Shown piece by piece: positions 9,457 to 17,190 of a DNA stretch of 26,001 bases; positions within the stretch are counted from its first letter, which is position 1; every line of letters begins with the position of its first letter. This DNA is from Opitutia bacterium UBA3151 (lineage in GTDB: Bacteria > Verrucomicrobiota > Verrucomicrobiia > Opitutales > Seribacteraceae): the NCBI GenBank assembly GCA_002364975.1, contig DEYT01000155.1:31753-57753 (forward strand). Direction: 5' to 3'. The notes beneath the pieces are model-generated. The model ran no database searches. It saw only the letters and a program-made list of their open reading frames with translations, and was not told the origin of the DNA. The position numbers were made by a program, and so were the translations under genes.

Positions 9457-9483
9457 AGATAAAAAAGTATGAACTGATATTCT

Positions 9484-9498
9484 TCAGGTCAAACCTGA
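9484..9498. promoter_or_regulatory. Short inverted repeat upstream of the 8155-9456 gene
   Basis: TCAGGT-CAA-ACCTGA is a perfect 6-bp inverted repeat with a 3-nt centre, 28 bp before the GTG start. On the minus strand it contains TTTGACC, a fair -35 element, but the matching -10 is poor. It could be an operator or chance. The rest of 9457-9685 shows no gene and no clear terminator for nitH. Confidence 0.25.
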
Positions 9499-9685
9499 GA
9501 TAAGGGAGAAGTGATTTTTATTCCCTAGCATTCAAAGAATCATGCGATTGATTTACAGTGGCAAAATTGAAGTTAATTGGGAACCATGGCACTCAAATGA
9601 GTCGACCAATCGTCGCAAAATATTACTTGTACAAAGAAGTTTTTAGAAGGGTGCGGTCAGGAAGAGCCACAAAAAAATCTAAAAT

Positions 9686-10966
9686 TTAAAATGAGACTGA
9701 AAAGTTCTGGAGTGAACCAACCGGTTTGTGCTTTCTTTTAATGTCATCAACAAGAAATTCTGCATCTTCTGCAACACTCAGAAACCTACCTGAGCCCCAA
9801 GTATTCAGCCAATTTAGACCCAAGAAATAAACCCCATATTCATGGGTTATTCCTCTTCTGTGAATTGGTCGCCCACGATTGTCGAGGCAATCAATCTTTA
9901 ACCATGAATAATCTGGCTTGAAACCGGTACACCATAGAACTGAAGTAATTCCTTCCTTTGTCATGTCCAAACTTTCAGTTTCATTTGAAGGTTTCCACTT
10001 TTTAGTAAAGATGGGTTTCTCCGGAGCATCAATTCCTTCAGACTCAATGTAATCATCGATCATCCGGCAAATCTTCAAGTAGCTTTCATCAGCTCGGTCG
10101 AGATTTTCTTCCAAATTAGGTTCAAAGAAAATACGATCATTATCAAAATTGGAAACCGTTCCGTAGAGTTTTAAGCCTTTCAGTGCAAATTCCCTCAGGT
10201 CAATTTCATGTCCCCCGTTTCTTCCAGACAAGTAATGATTTGTTTTCGCTTCTGTTTGCTTAGGATCGGGTTGTTGTTCGATGGTTTTCGAATATTCTCC
10301 TATTTCGTATAACCAGTCTGTCGCATCACGACCGCGGTAGATCCGGGGACTTCTTGGAGCGGAACCAACCGAGAGTCTTACATCCCTGCCCTCTATCCAA
10401 AGATCTTCCATCATCTGCACACCAGATTGACCGGTTCCAATAACCAAGCAGGTGCCGTCGGGTATATCGGACGGATTTTTGTAAGATTTCGAACTGACTT
10501 GTACAATATCCGGATTGAGATTCTTGGCGAAGTCAGGTTTCAATTGTAAATCATAGGAGCCGGTTGCCAAGATCACAAAGTCGGCAATCCATCGAGTTTT
10601 AGAGGTATTAATTAAAATTTTACCGTCTGAGCAACGGTCAACACCCGTAACTCGTACACCCTCTTGAATTGGAGGCTGAAAGGAATTTGCAAACCCTTCC
10701 AAGTAGTCGACTATATCATCTTTGGCCATGTAGCCATTTGGATCATCCCCTCTGTAATGCCATTCAGGTAAGCGACATTGCCAGTTCGGGGTAACAAGGC
10801 AGAAACTGTCCCAGCGATCTTTTTTCCAAGAATGAAAGCGCTTTGAGCGTTCCAAAACAACATGGTCAATGCCATGCTTGCACAACTGATGGGATGCGGA
10901 AAGACCAGCCTGACCCCCTCCAACCACAACTACAGTTGTTTGTTGTGTGCTGCTATCTTTCATCAT
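9686..10966 (-). CDS. nitH: Flavin-dependent oxidoreductase of the Nit1C cluster (MSMEG_0569 family)
   Basis: This 426-residue two-dinucleotide-binding flavoprotein resembles class B monooxygenases. The FAD Rossmann motif GGGQAG is at residues 16-21 after a run of valines, the ATG(S) element is near 134-137, and the NAD(P)H motif GTGQSG is at 177-182. The N terminus has HSWKKDRWDSFCLVTPNW, and the C terminus ends with GVYFLGLNWLNTWGSGRFL, both typical of the MSMEG_0569 subfamily. It is the last gene of the cluster and overlaps nitG by 4 bp (ATGATG/TGA at 10963-10966). The cluster has been linked genetically to cyanide or nitrile assimilation; the reaction of NitH is not established. By analogy with related flavoproteins, oxygenation of a nitrogen- or carbon-centre substrate is possible. 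Confidence 0.92.
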   Translation of the reverse strand: MMKDSSTQQTTVVVVGGGQAGLSASHQLCKHGIDHVVLERSKRFHSWKKDRWDSFCLVTPNWQCRLPEWHYRGDDPNGYMAKDDIVDYLEGFANSFQPPIQEGVRVTGVDRCSDGKILINTSKTRWIADFVILATGSYDLQLKPDFAKNLNPDIVQVSSKSYKNPSDIPDGTCLVIGTGQSGVQMMEDLWIEGRDVRLSVGSAPRSPRIYRGRDATDWLYEIGEYSKTIEQQPDPKQTEAKTNHYLSGRNGGHEIDLREFALKGLKLYGTVSNFDNDRIFFEPNLEENLDRADESYLKICRMIDDYIESEGIDAPEKPIFTKKWKPSNETESLDMTKEGITSVLWCTGFKPDYSWLKIDCLDNRGRPIHRRGITHEYGVYFLGLNWLNTWGSGRFLSVAEDAEFLVDDIKRKHKPVGSLQNFSVSF

Positions 10967-11241
10967 TCCAATGATAGGCAGTCCACACTTTGGTCGGGTG
11001 TGAAAGATTTGGCGGTAGCGAGGATTTTGTCAAGTTGGCTCTCGGCGGAAGTGCAACGAAAACCATATTTTTTCAATACACGCTCGGAAGCCAAGTTTAA
11101 GGCCTTAGTGCTCAAATCAACAAAATCATTCAAGCGATAGGACTCTCCTTGTTCTATGAATTCAAAGATGACAGTGGAGGGCGAATAGCAATCTTCGACC
11201 TTTCCATCAGGCCACCTAACTTTGAACATGACTTCAGGCAT
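10963..11241 (-). CDS. nitG: Small conserved Nit1C protein (MSMEG_0570 family)
   Basis: This 92-residue protein begins MPEVMFKVRWPDG and contains SYRLNDFVDLSTKALNLASERV and YGFRCTSA. It matches the short MSMEG_0570 'nitrogen starvation response' family found only in this cluster. No catalytic motif is visible; the beta-rich start plus helical middle suggests a small binding or partner protein. The start ATG at 11239-11241 lies 11 bp after the nitF stop, and the stop overlaps the nitH start. Its role is unknown, but its constant position between the AIR-synthase-like gene and the oxidoreductase gene argues for a function tied to one of them. Confidence 0.88.
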   Translation of the reverse strand: MPEVMFKVRWPDGKVEDCYSPSTVIFEFIEQGESYRLNDFVDLSTKALNLASERVLKKYGFRCTSAESQLDKILATAKSFTPDQSVDCLSLE

Positions 11242-11252
11242 AATGTTATTAA

Positions 11253-12200
11253 CTAAAGTCCAAGATATGGATTAGTGGAGTGATTCCAAACTAAGTGACG
11301 ATCATCTTTTTCAATCAATTGCACCGAGGATCCTTCCACAATTTTCCCCACTTCACAGGCATTGATGTTGCGATTGTGAAAAGCAGATAATACGGCGGGC
11401 ACATTTTCCCTACGGACGGAGAGTAAAAAGCCAAAACTTGGAAAAGCAGTCATCCATTTTTCGAGGTTGTCTTCCGGGTATTTGAGAGAAAGTGGATTGA
11501 TTTCAATCCCAACCCCAGAACATTCGGCAAGCATGATGGATGTGCCAATTATTCCACCCTGGCTAATATCCTTTCCCGCAGTCAACAATTCATTCTCTGC
11601 CAGAGTTGGTAGTATTTGATTGTCTTCTTGAAGCTGTTCGGGGTCGGCGTCCAAAAAAGATGCAAAATTCTTACTTTTGCCAACATAAGAGCCACGCTGA
11701 TCAATGGCCGCAATCAGAATTTCTCCAGGGGAAGCCCTGAAACTGGTTATCAATTTTTGGGCTCTTCCAAAGATAGTTGCGGCTAATTGAGGTCGATCCG
11801 TTTTGAGATTGGTATGACCCCCCAAAATCGGAACTCCGTAAGTTGCCGATGCCTCCCGCATACCTTGAAGGATCTTCTTGGCACAATTTTCATCCGGTGC
11901 CCAGATTGCATTGGTCAGGCCCGTTGCTCTTCCTCCCATCGCGAGAATATCTGAAAGATTCACCATCACCGCACACCATCCTGCGAACCAAGGTTCAGCC
12001 TTTACAAATTCATTCATGAATCCTTCCATGGCAATCAACTGCCAGCCATTTCCATCTTGGATTGCGGCAGCATCATCTCCTGGAAAACCAATACTTTTTC
12101 GGGTTAAGCCTAGTTGTGAGCAAGAAAAATTAATTGAAAGTTTCCCGGTTACATCAGGACTTTGGGCAAGGGAAGAAGCAAGGGAGGCAAGGCCGGTCAT
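11253..12200 (-). CDS. nitF: AIR-synthase-like protein of the Nit1C cluster (sll0787 family)
   Basis: This 315-residue protein has the PurM/ThiL/SelD fold. Near the N terminus GFPGDDAAAI (about residues 38-47) is the Asp-rich nucleotide-metal loop. MVNLSDILAMGGRATG and GVPILGGHTNL follow, as in ATP-dependent AIR-synthase relatives, and KDISQGGIIGTSIMLAE is the second-domain signature. These proteins usually phosphorylate or activate a carbonyl or amide oxygen using ATP; the substrate here is unknown. The start overlaps the nitE stop by 4 bp (ATGA at 12197-12200). Confidence 0.9.
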   Translation of the reverse strand: MTGLASLASSLAQSPDVTGKLSINFSCSQLGLTRKSIGFPGDDAAAIQDGNGWQLIAMEGFMNEFVKAEPWFAGWCAVMVNLSDILAMGGRATGLTNAIWAPDENCAKKILQGMREASATYGVPILGGHTNLKTDRPQLAATIFGRAQKLITSFRASPGEILIAAIDQRGSYVGKSKNFASFLDADPEQLQEDNQILPTLAENELLTAGKDISQGGIIGTSIMLAECSGVGIEINPLSLKYPEDNLEKWMTAFPSFGFLLSVRRENVPAVLSAFHNRNINACEVGKIVEGSSVQLIEKDDRHLVWNHSTNPYLGL

Positions 12201-12742
12201 GCCGCCCTTTTTTTTGTCAGGGTAATCCAGCCTCGCTTTGGGTCAGAAACGGAGTCAAACGCAGATAACTTTGCTTTCATTTTCATGTGGGTCTGACCGT
12301 GGATGTCGAGACTTTCGACCTCGTCCCAATTTAGCTTCTTAAAAAGTGGAACATTCCGCAACTGTACATGAGCGAGAAAGAGATTGCATCCATGCATAAT
12401 CGCAGTGCCAACAGCAAATCTGATAAGTTCGGGACCTAATCGGCCTACTCTACGATAGCGAGGAGAAACGGTAAGACGCGAACCCCACCAGACTCCAATT
12501 TCTGGCTGATGAATCCTAACAGTTCCAACAACTTCATCTTCTTCCGATGCCAGAGTGGATACGGCAACAATGGGTATCATATCCTCATCAATTTCATCCC
12601 GGTCATGGTGGTTGAAAATTCCTTGCTCTTTGACAAAAGTATCGAAACGAAGTCGAGCGGAGGCTGAAACTTCCCAAGGACGAATTGCTTGTCGGACAAT
12701 GAATTCGGGGCTAATGAATGATTTGGGTTTTTCAATTAACAT
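12197..12742 (-). CDS. nitE: GNAT-family N-acetyltransferase of the Nit1C cluster (MSMEG_0567/sll0786 family)
   Basis: This 181-residue acyltransferase-like protein has its GNAT core from about residue 30. EEDEVVGTVRIHQP is strand 4, WWGSRLTVSPRYRRVGRLGPELIRFAV carries the acetyl-CoA binding R-x-x-x-G/R-x-G/L loop, and CNLFLAHVQLRNVPLFKKLNWDEV is the C-terminal strand-helix pair. The start ATG (12740-12742) overlaps the end of nitD by 7 bp, and the stop overlaps nitF by 4 bp, so it sits in a tightly coupled run. Acceptor and donor are unknown. Confidence 0.9.
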   Translation of the reverse strand: MLIEKPKSFISPEFIVRQAIRPWEVSASARLRFDTFVKEQGIFNHHDRDEIDEDMIPIVAVSTLASEEDEVVGTVRIHQPEIGVWWGSRLTVSPRYRRVGRLGPELIRFAVGTAIMHGCNLFLAHVQLRNVPLFKKLNWDEVESLDIHGQTHMKMKAKLSAFDSVSDPKRGWITLTKKRAA

Positions 12743-13860
12743 GCCAGGGATTCTTTCATGCTTAATTTTTTTATTCTTTCAAACGCAGACAAAGCGGAGC
12801 AGGCTCCACAGCGACCGCAACCTGCCTTGATTTTTTCGGAACCCATGTTGGATTTTTGAATCATTTTGGCCAATGGTTCGAGTACCGATCGCATAAAGTG
12901 AGGTGTGGGGGGGGAGTGACTTTCGAGTGGAGTTCCGCTAACCGGCACAAACGGTACAACAAATGGGTACACCCCAATGGAAGTAAGTCTTTCACAAATC
13001 TCGAGAATTTCTTCCACTGTATCTCCCAAACCCGCAAGAATATAAGTGGAAACTTGACCCCAGCCAAAAATGTCTACCGCATAGGAAAAACTTTCAAAAT
13101 ATTTTTCCATGGGTACCTGCGATTTACCAGGCATAATTTTCTTTCTTAAATCCGGATTCACTACTTCGAGATGCATACCCAAACTGTCTATGCCAGCTTC
13201 CTTCATTCTGATGTGCCAAAGGTTATCCCGCGGAGGCTCGCATTGGGCTTGCAAAGGGAGATCAACGGCAGATCGAATGGCAATGGCACATTCAGATAAA
13301 ACTTTTGCACCACGGTCTTCCCCAGGAGGGGTTCCCGTGGTCATGACCATATGTTTGACGCCATCTAGTAAAAAAGCCGCCCTAGCAACTTCAGCAAGTT
13401 GTTCAGGGGTTTTGTGGGCAATGGTTCTTCCCGCGGCAAGGCTTTGGCCAATTGCACAAAATTTGCAGGTTTTCTGACGGGATTTGTAGCGGATACAGGT
13501 TTGTAAAACCGTTGTTGCAAGCACATCCTTGGAATGCAGTTGCGCAATTTGCCCGTAGGGAACTCCGTCTGCGGTTGATAAGTCCAAAAATCTTGCCTTT
13601 TTAGGAAATTGAATTTCAGAAAAGAACTCTCCATTTTTAAAAACCCTTGCAGTTCCTTTTTTGTCAGGAGAATCGGCAACATAGGGAGATTCAAAAGCTG
13701 TGGCCGTGTGAACTGGAATCATAACGGTTAACCCATCGATCGTGAGTGCCTTGTGATCGGTGGGTCCCGCACCACCTCTTCGGCTTTCCGCTCCCACTCC
13801 CGGATTCAAAAGCCGAATTCCGTGAGTTTGTAAATCGGTTATGATTTCAGCCGCTAGCAT
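12736..13860 (-). CDS. nitD: Radical SAM protein of the Nit1C cluster (MSMEG_0568 family)
   Basis: This 374-residue radical SAM enzyme resembles biotin synthase and lipoyl synthase in its barrel (MVMTTGTPPGEDRGA, then LQAQCEPP and STYILAGLGDTVEEIL). The likely [4Fe-4S]-binding cysteines are C122, C132 and C135, spaced C-x9-C-x2-C instead of the usual C-x3-C-x2-C. The C terminus holds C348, C351, C354 (in GCGRCGACS) and a final C374, which could bind a second cluster. I chose the ATG at 13858-13860; longer starts would overlap nitC by over 60 bp, whereas this one overlaps by 14 bp. It is followed by nitE with a 7-bp overlap. The reaction is unknown. Confidence 0.91.
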   Translation of the reverse strand: MLAAEIITDLQTHGIRLLNPGVGAESRRGGAGPTDHKALTIDGLTVMIPVHTATAFESPYVADSPDKKGTARVFKNGEFFSEIQFPKKARFLDLSTADGVPYGQIAQLHSKDVLATTVLQTCIRYKSRQKTCKFCAIGQSLAAGRTIAHKTPEQLAEVARAAFLLDGVKHMVMTTGTPPGEDRGAKVLSECAIAIRSAVDLPLQAQCEPPRDNLWHIRMKEAGIDSLGMHLEVVNPDLRKKIMPGKSQVPMEKYFESFSYAVDIFGWGQVSTYILAGLGDTVEEILEICERLTSIGVYPFVVPFVPVSGTPLESHSPPTPHFMRSVLEPLAKMIQKSNMGSEKIKAGCGRCGACSALSAFERIKKLSMKESLAC

Positions 13861-14827
13861 GGAGATAAGGGTCAAAATGAGTTGAATCCGAATCCTCGCC
13901 AAAATGATCATCAATCATCCTGCGGGTCGCAGAGGGAGCGATATTGTGATTTAAGGAGAGGAGATCGGGGCGGGCATAATGTCCAACGGAATCCAGCATT
14001 CTTTTGCGCTTGGTAATAAGATTAAAGTCAAGGTCAGCGTACAAAATTCCCTCATCTCTTGTAATGGGGGGAACGAGGTGTCGACCTTCGGGTGAAATAA
14101 TGCAAGTCATGCAACCGTCTCGAATCGCTTTTTGCATAGATTCATCCGGACAAATTGTCTTAATCTGTTTTTCCTTTAGCCAGCCAGTCGCGTTAACCAC
14201 AAAGCAACCAGACTCAAGAGCATGATGTCTCATCGTTACTTCAATTTGCTCGGAAAAGATAGGTCCCACCATGCTCCCTGGAAATTGGGCAGCATGAATT
14301 TCCTCGTGCTGAGTCATAAGGGCGTAACGGGCGAGGGGATTGTAGTGCTCCCAGCAGGCGAGCCCTCCTACGCGACCACAATTGGTATCCACAACTTGAA
14401 GTCCCGCACCGTCACCCTGCCCCCAGATCATTCTTTCATGGAAGGAAGGTGTTATTTTTCTTCGTTTTAATAAAAGTGTACCATCCGCATCAAAGAATAA
14501 TTGGGCGTTGTATAGAGAACCATGATCACGCTCGTTGATTCCAACCACGGCTACCAATTCCAACTCCTTACATTTCTTTGAGATTAACTGCGTTTCATCC
14601 GAGGGAACTTCAACGGCTTGGTCATAAAGTGCCAAATGGTCTTTTCCCTGTTTAACTGGGGGAGAGATGAAAGAAAAGTATGGGTAGTAGGGTATGAAAG
14701 TTTCAGGAAAAACTATAAAATTAGCACCATTGCGATGAGCCTCGTCCATCGCATCAAGAACAATATTAGTGGTTGAAGACCGACTAGAAAGGTCAGGTGC
14801 AATTTGAGCTGCAGCAGCTTTAATCAT
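13847..14827 (-). CDS. nitC: Nitrilase of the Nit1C cluster (Nit6803 type)
   Basis: This 326-residue carbon-nitrogen hydrolase would convert a nitrile to the acid and ammonia. The catalytic triad is visible: E42 in VFPETFIP, a lysine in KRRKITPSFHERMIWG (K124 by position), and C158 in GGLACWEHYNPL. The spacing and the ACWEHYNPLARY block match the nitrilase branch that includes the Synechocystis enzyme Nit6803. In strains studied, the nitrilase of this cluster is needed for growth on cyanide or nitriles. The start ATG is at 14825-14827, 74 bp after nitB. That gap (14828-14901) holds only a weak 5-bp hairpin (14871-14886) and two copies of TAGACTAG (14876, 14898). It may be a processing or attenuation spot, but no T-tract is present. 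Confidence 0.95.
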   Translation of the reverse strand: MIKAAAAQIAPDLSSRSSTTNIVLDAMDEAHRNGANFIVFPETFIPYYPYFSFISPPVKQGKDHLALYDQAVEVPSDETQLISKKCKELELVAVVGINERDHGSLYNAQLFFDADGTLLLKRRKITPSFHERMIWGQGDGAGLQVVDTNCGRVGGLACWEHYNPLARYALMTQHEEIHAAQFPGSMVGPIFSEQIEVTMRHHALESGCFVVNATGWLKEKQIKTICPDESMQKAIRDGCMTCIISPEGRHLVPPITRDEGILYADLDFNLITKRKRMLDSVGHYARPDLLSLNHNIAPSATRRMIDDHFGEDSDSTHFDPYLHASG

Positions 14828-14901
14828 CTCAGATTAAACAATTGTGGACACTGAGAGTTTTGAGTATACATGGCTTAGACTAGCCAAGATTCGCTTCTAG
14901 A

Positions 14902-15384
14902 CTAGACTGTCCATGTGTCCACAATAAAGGCGTTGTCACGAGCGTGGATCAGACTTAAATCAAGAACATCTTGAGGAGCAATTGGGATAATACCAGGGAC
15001 AAGCGAGGGTTCACCGTGACCATATAGAGCCTGAAGGGCAAATCGGCAACAGTATACTTTCCCACCTTCGCTCATGAACTTCTTTAAATTATCTGCAAAG
15101 TTTTGGTGTCCTGGAAAAGCGGCATCCCCAAGCGTTGGAAATCCGCGTTGTAGACCGAGGGTAACTCCAGGACCATAAAGAAGAATTGAAGTTTCGAAAC
15201 CTTTACGATTCAGGCGTATGGCATTAAGCATGTTGACCAAACCAATAGATCCTTCAAAGGCAACGGTGTGAAACTTGACCAGTGCTTTTTGGCCTGATTC
15301 AGCTTGAACATCCTCAAATACTTTTTCTTCGTAGTCGACGAAACAATCTCCGTCCTTGTGTTTTTCCATGGTTACTTCTGGCAT
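14902..15384 (-). CDS. nitB: Nit1C conserved protein (MSMEG_0572/Sll0783 family)
   Basis: This 160-residue protein begins MPEVTMEKHKDGDCFVDYEE and contains VKFHTVAFEGSIGLVNMLNA, GFETSILLYGPGVTLGLQRGFP and KVYCCRFALQALYGHGEPS, the features of the Sll0783 nitrogen-starvation-response family with a DsrE-like feel. It is the first gene of the nit operon. I chose the ATG at 15382-15384 because a Shine-Dalgarno GGAGAA lies 6 nt before it and because the sigma-54 promoter at 15432-15449 would be inside any longer reading frame (the frame is open to 15555). The family is required for the cluster phenotype in strains studied; its activity is unknown. Confidence 0.93.
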   Translation of the reverse strand: MPEVTMEKHKDGDCFVDYEEKVFEDVQAESGQKALVKFHTVAFEGSIGLVNMLNAIRLNRKGFETSILLYGPGVTLGLQRGFPTLGDAAFPGHQNFADNLKKFMSEGGKVYCCRFALQALYGHGEPSLVPGIIPIAPQDVLDLSLIHARDNAFIVDTWTV

Positions 15385-15390
15385 GATAAA

Positions 15391-15396
15391 TTCTCC
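15391..15396 (-). promoter_or_regulatory. Ribosome binding site of nitB
   Basis: GGAGAA on the minus strand ends 6 nt before the ATG at 15384. It fixes the start of nitB, since the longer in-frame candidate (ATG near 15474) has its GGAG only one or two bases away and would lie upstream of the predicted transcript start. Confidence 0.75.
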
Positions 15397-15431
15397 AATA
15401 ATTAGGGTTGTTTTACAATTTAGGATGGAAA

Positions 15432-15449
15432 TTGCAATTATTGTGCCAA
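15432..15449 (-). promoter_or_regulatory. Sigma-54 (-24/-12) promoter of the nit operon
   Basis: The minus strand reads TTGGCACAATAATTGCAA. The -24 block TTGGCAC and -12 block TTGCA match the sigma-54 consensus, and the invariant GG and GC are separated by exactly 10 nt. With GC at -13/-12, transcription would start near 15422, leaving a 38-nt leader with a Shine-Dalgarno before nitB. Sigma-54 promoters need an ATP-driven enhancer-binding protein; a candidate site lies upstream at 15507-15536. Published Nit1C clusters in pseudomonads carry a sigma-54-type regulator gene (nitA) beside nitB, but none is found here. Confidence 0.85.
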
Positions 15450-15506
15450 AGAATTTTAGATAGCAAAAATGCATACTCCTTTCCTCAAGTTTTATCTTAT
15501 CTAATA

Positions 15507-15536
15507 ATCGCAATCTAAAAAACTCATGATTGCGAT
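15507..15536. promoter_or_regulatory. Candidate enhancer (upstream activating) site for the nit operon
   Basis: ATCGCAATC (15507-15515) and GATTGCGAT (15528-15536) form a perfect 9-bp inverted repeat with a 12-nt spacer. Its centre is about 100 bp upstream of the predicted sigma-54 transcript start, within the usual distance for a dimeric NtrC-like activator. It does not resemble the NtrC consensus, which points to another activator. The region has no gene, and the repeat is not followed by a T-tract. Confidence 0.6.
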
Positions 15537-15662
15537 GTGGTTTGAGACAAATCACAAACCTAATTTTTCGAGTTATGAAAAAATTATAACAAGATTATAC
15601 TCAATTGCCCTTGATCTTTTGTAGGATGGGGTTCCCGGTTTACAGAGATCAATAGGAAAATT

Positions 15663-17177
15663 TTATTGGATCCGTTGAGGCTTGAGTTCGCCATCATTGG
15701 TTACAAGAAGTAGAGCATTTTCTGCTTCCAATTGCTCACTCATAAGGTGGATCATTTCATTTACTTTTGAACGATTGCTAAGGGCAAGGTTGTTGGCCTC
15801 GAATGGATCCCTTGCCAAATTAAAAAGTTCATATTTGGGGAGGGGATCTTTGCTTTTCCTTTTTCCCCCACTCGTGAGATAGCGGTAGATCAGTTTCCAG
15901 TCTCCCTTCCGATATGAAGTGAAATAGGAACTCCGGTGTGAATGGGGAAAATGACACATGAAGTGATCAGGTCTTTCCTTGTTACTCTTTCCTGATAGCT
16001 GGGGAAGCAAGCTAACGCCATCGACTGGATGCTTGGCTGGTGAGCTTGTGTTGGTAGCATCCAAGATGGTGGAATATATATCCATGACGGTCCCGATCTG
16101 CTCGTGATGAAGATGATTACGGGCGATCTTAAAGGGGTTTGCATTTCCTGCCCTTGCCCAACTGGCAATGAAAGGAACCCGCATGCCACCTTCATAGCAG
16201 GTTCCCTTTTTCCCGCGGAGAGGAGCGGAACTAAAATAACCGTAAGTGTCACCGAGCGGTCCGTCGGATCCATTATCGCCGACTAAGAGGATGAGAGTAT
16301 TTTCGTCCACACCCTTATCTTCAAGATGATCCATAAGATCACCAAGTGATTTGTCGATTCCTTCAATCAGAGTGGCAAAGGCTTTGGCAGGGCTCGGTTT
16401 TTTCGATGTTTCGTAATTCTTGATAAACCGAGGATCGCTCTGAAAGGGGCTGTGTACGGCATAGTGGGACATGTACAAAAAGAAGGGCTTTTCCTTTTGA
16501 AGTGAGCGGGTGACAGCTTTCTTTGCCTCCAAAGTGATGGCCTCGGAAAGAAAGGTGTCGGTCTTATGATATTTTTCCAGCCCAGGGACGGCTCTTTTCT
16601 TTCGTTTTGGATTAAGGTTCCCGTATCCATCTTCGCCAAAATAACTGCCGGGGGCACCAAAAGAACAGCCCGCGATATTAATATCGAATCCAAGTTTGGT
16701 GGGGTCTTCGCCTTCATGACCGATGGGGGCAAAGTGTGCTTTACCAGCAAAGATAGTATGGTAGCCATTGGACCGAAGAACGGAGGGTAGGGTAACATCC
16801 TTGGAAGTCAGTCCTTCCCATTTCCAATCTTTAGGTCCGGCATTTTTACTTTCCGGACTGATGAATTGAGTAACCCGATGTCTTGCGGCATTTTGTCCCG
16901 TCATGATGGAAGCCCTTGTGGGAGAGCAGACAGACTGGGCATAAAACTGGGAGAAGCGGACTCCCTGCTTAGCCAACCGTTCCATATTCGGCGTACGGTA
17001 CCAATTATTGAGGGAGTGCTTTTGAGGATTGCCTTCCTCATTAGCAAGCATGGGCACAGAGGTATCCATTAGACCCATGTCATCGACTAAAAAGAGAATG
17101 ATATTGGGCTTTTGTTCGGAAGATAAATTTAAGCAAAGTAAGAAACTGCTAAGGCAAAGAAAAAAAACCCTCTTCAT
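15663..17177 (-). CDS. Secreted S1-type sulfatase with canonical formylglycine motif
   Basis: This 504-residue exported sulfatase (PF00884) probably removes sulfate esters from a polysaccharide. Residues 1-20 are a signal peptide. The metal site includes D32 and D33 (LVDDMG) and the later D301-N302 (VGDNGSDG). The CSPTR motif (C84-R88) gives the C-x-P-x-R that the formylglycine-generating enzyme recognises. Active-site basic residues appear in AGKAHFA (K146, H148), H238 in MSHYAVHSP and K324 in LRGKKGTC. The start ATG is preceded by a perfect TAAGGAG Shine-Dalgarno, which also contains the TAA stop of the upstream sulfatase, so the two genes form an operon with a 10-bp gap. The glycan substrate is not identified. 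Confidence 0.93.
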   Translation of the reverse strand: MKRVFFLCLSSFLLCLNLSSEQKPNIILFLVDDMGLMDTSVPMLANEEGNPQKHSLNNWYRTPNMERLAKQGVRFSQFYAQSVCSPTRASIMTGQNAARHRVTQFISPESKNAGPKDWKWEGLTSKDVTLPSVLRSNGYHTIFAGKAHFAPIGHEGEDPTKLGFDINIAGCSFGAPGSYFGEDGYGNLNPKRKKRAVPGLEKYHKTDTFLSEAITLEAKKAVTRSLQKEKPFFLYMSHYAVHSPFQSDPRFIKNYETSKKPSPAKAFATLIEGIDKSLGDLMDHLEDKGVDENTLILLVGDNGSDGPLGDTYGYFSSAPLRGKKGTCYEGGMRVPFIASWARAGNANPFKIARNHLHHEQIGTVMDIYSTILDATNTSSPAKHPVDGVSLLPQLSGKSNKERPDHFMCHFPHSHRSSYFTSYRKGDWKLIYRYLTSGGKRKSKDPLPKYELFNLARDPFEANNLALSNRSKVNEMIHLMSEQLEAENALLLVTNDGELKPQRIQ

Positions 17178-17183
17178 TTTCGG

Positions 17184-17190
17184 CTCCTTA
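17184..17190 (-). promoter_or_regulatory. Ribosome binding site overlapping the upstream stop codon
   Basis: TAAGGAG on the minus strand joins the stop of the 17188-18543 sulfatase to the Shine-Dalgarno of the next one, 6 nt before its ATG. This supports translational coupling and the chosen start. Confidence 0.75.

Noticed and set aside
13861..13914. Longer N terminus of nitD beginning at TTG 13914
   Set aside because: It would overlap nitC by 68 bp and adds a hydrophobic stretch not expected for this cytoplasmic enzyme.
14871..14886. Hairpin between nitB and nitC as a terminator
   Set aside because: The stem is only 5 bp and no T-tract follows, so it is unlikely to end transcription between the first two genes of the operon.
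15385..15555. 57-residue N-terminal extension of nitB
   Set aside because: It would pass through the sigma-54 promoter and leader, and the family begins at MPEV. The Shine-Dalgarno also points to the ATG at 15384.
15611..15652. Inverted TTGATCT/AGATCAA as terminator of the sulfatase operon
   Set aside because: The 7-bp arms are separated by 28 nt and no T-rich stretch follows on the minus strand.
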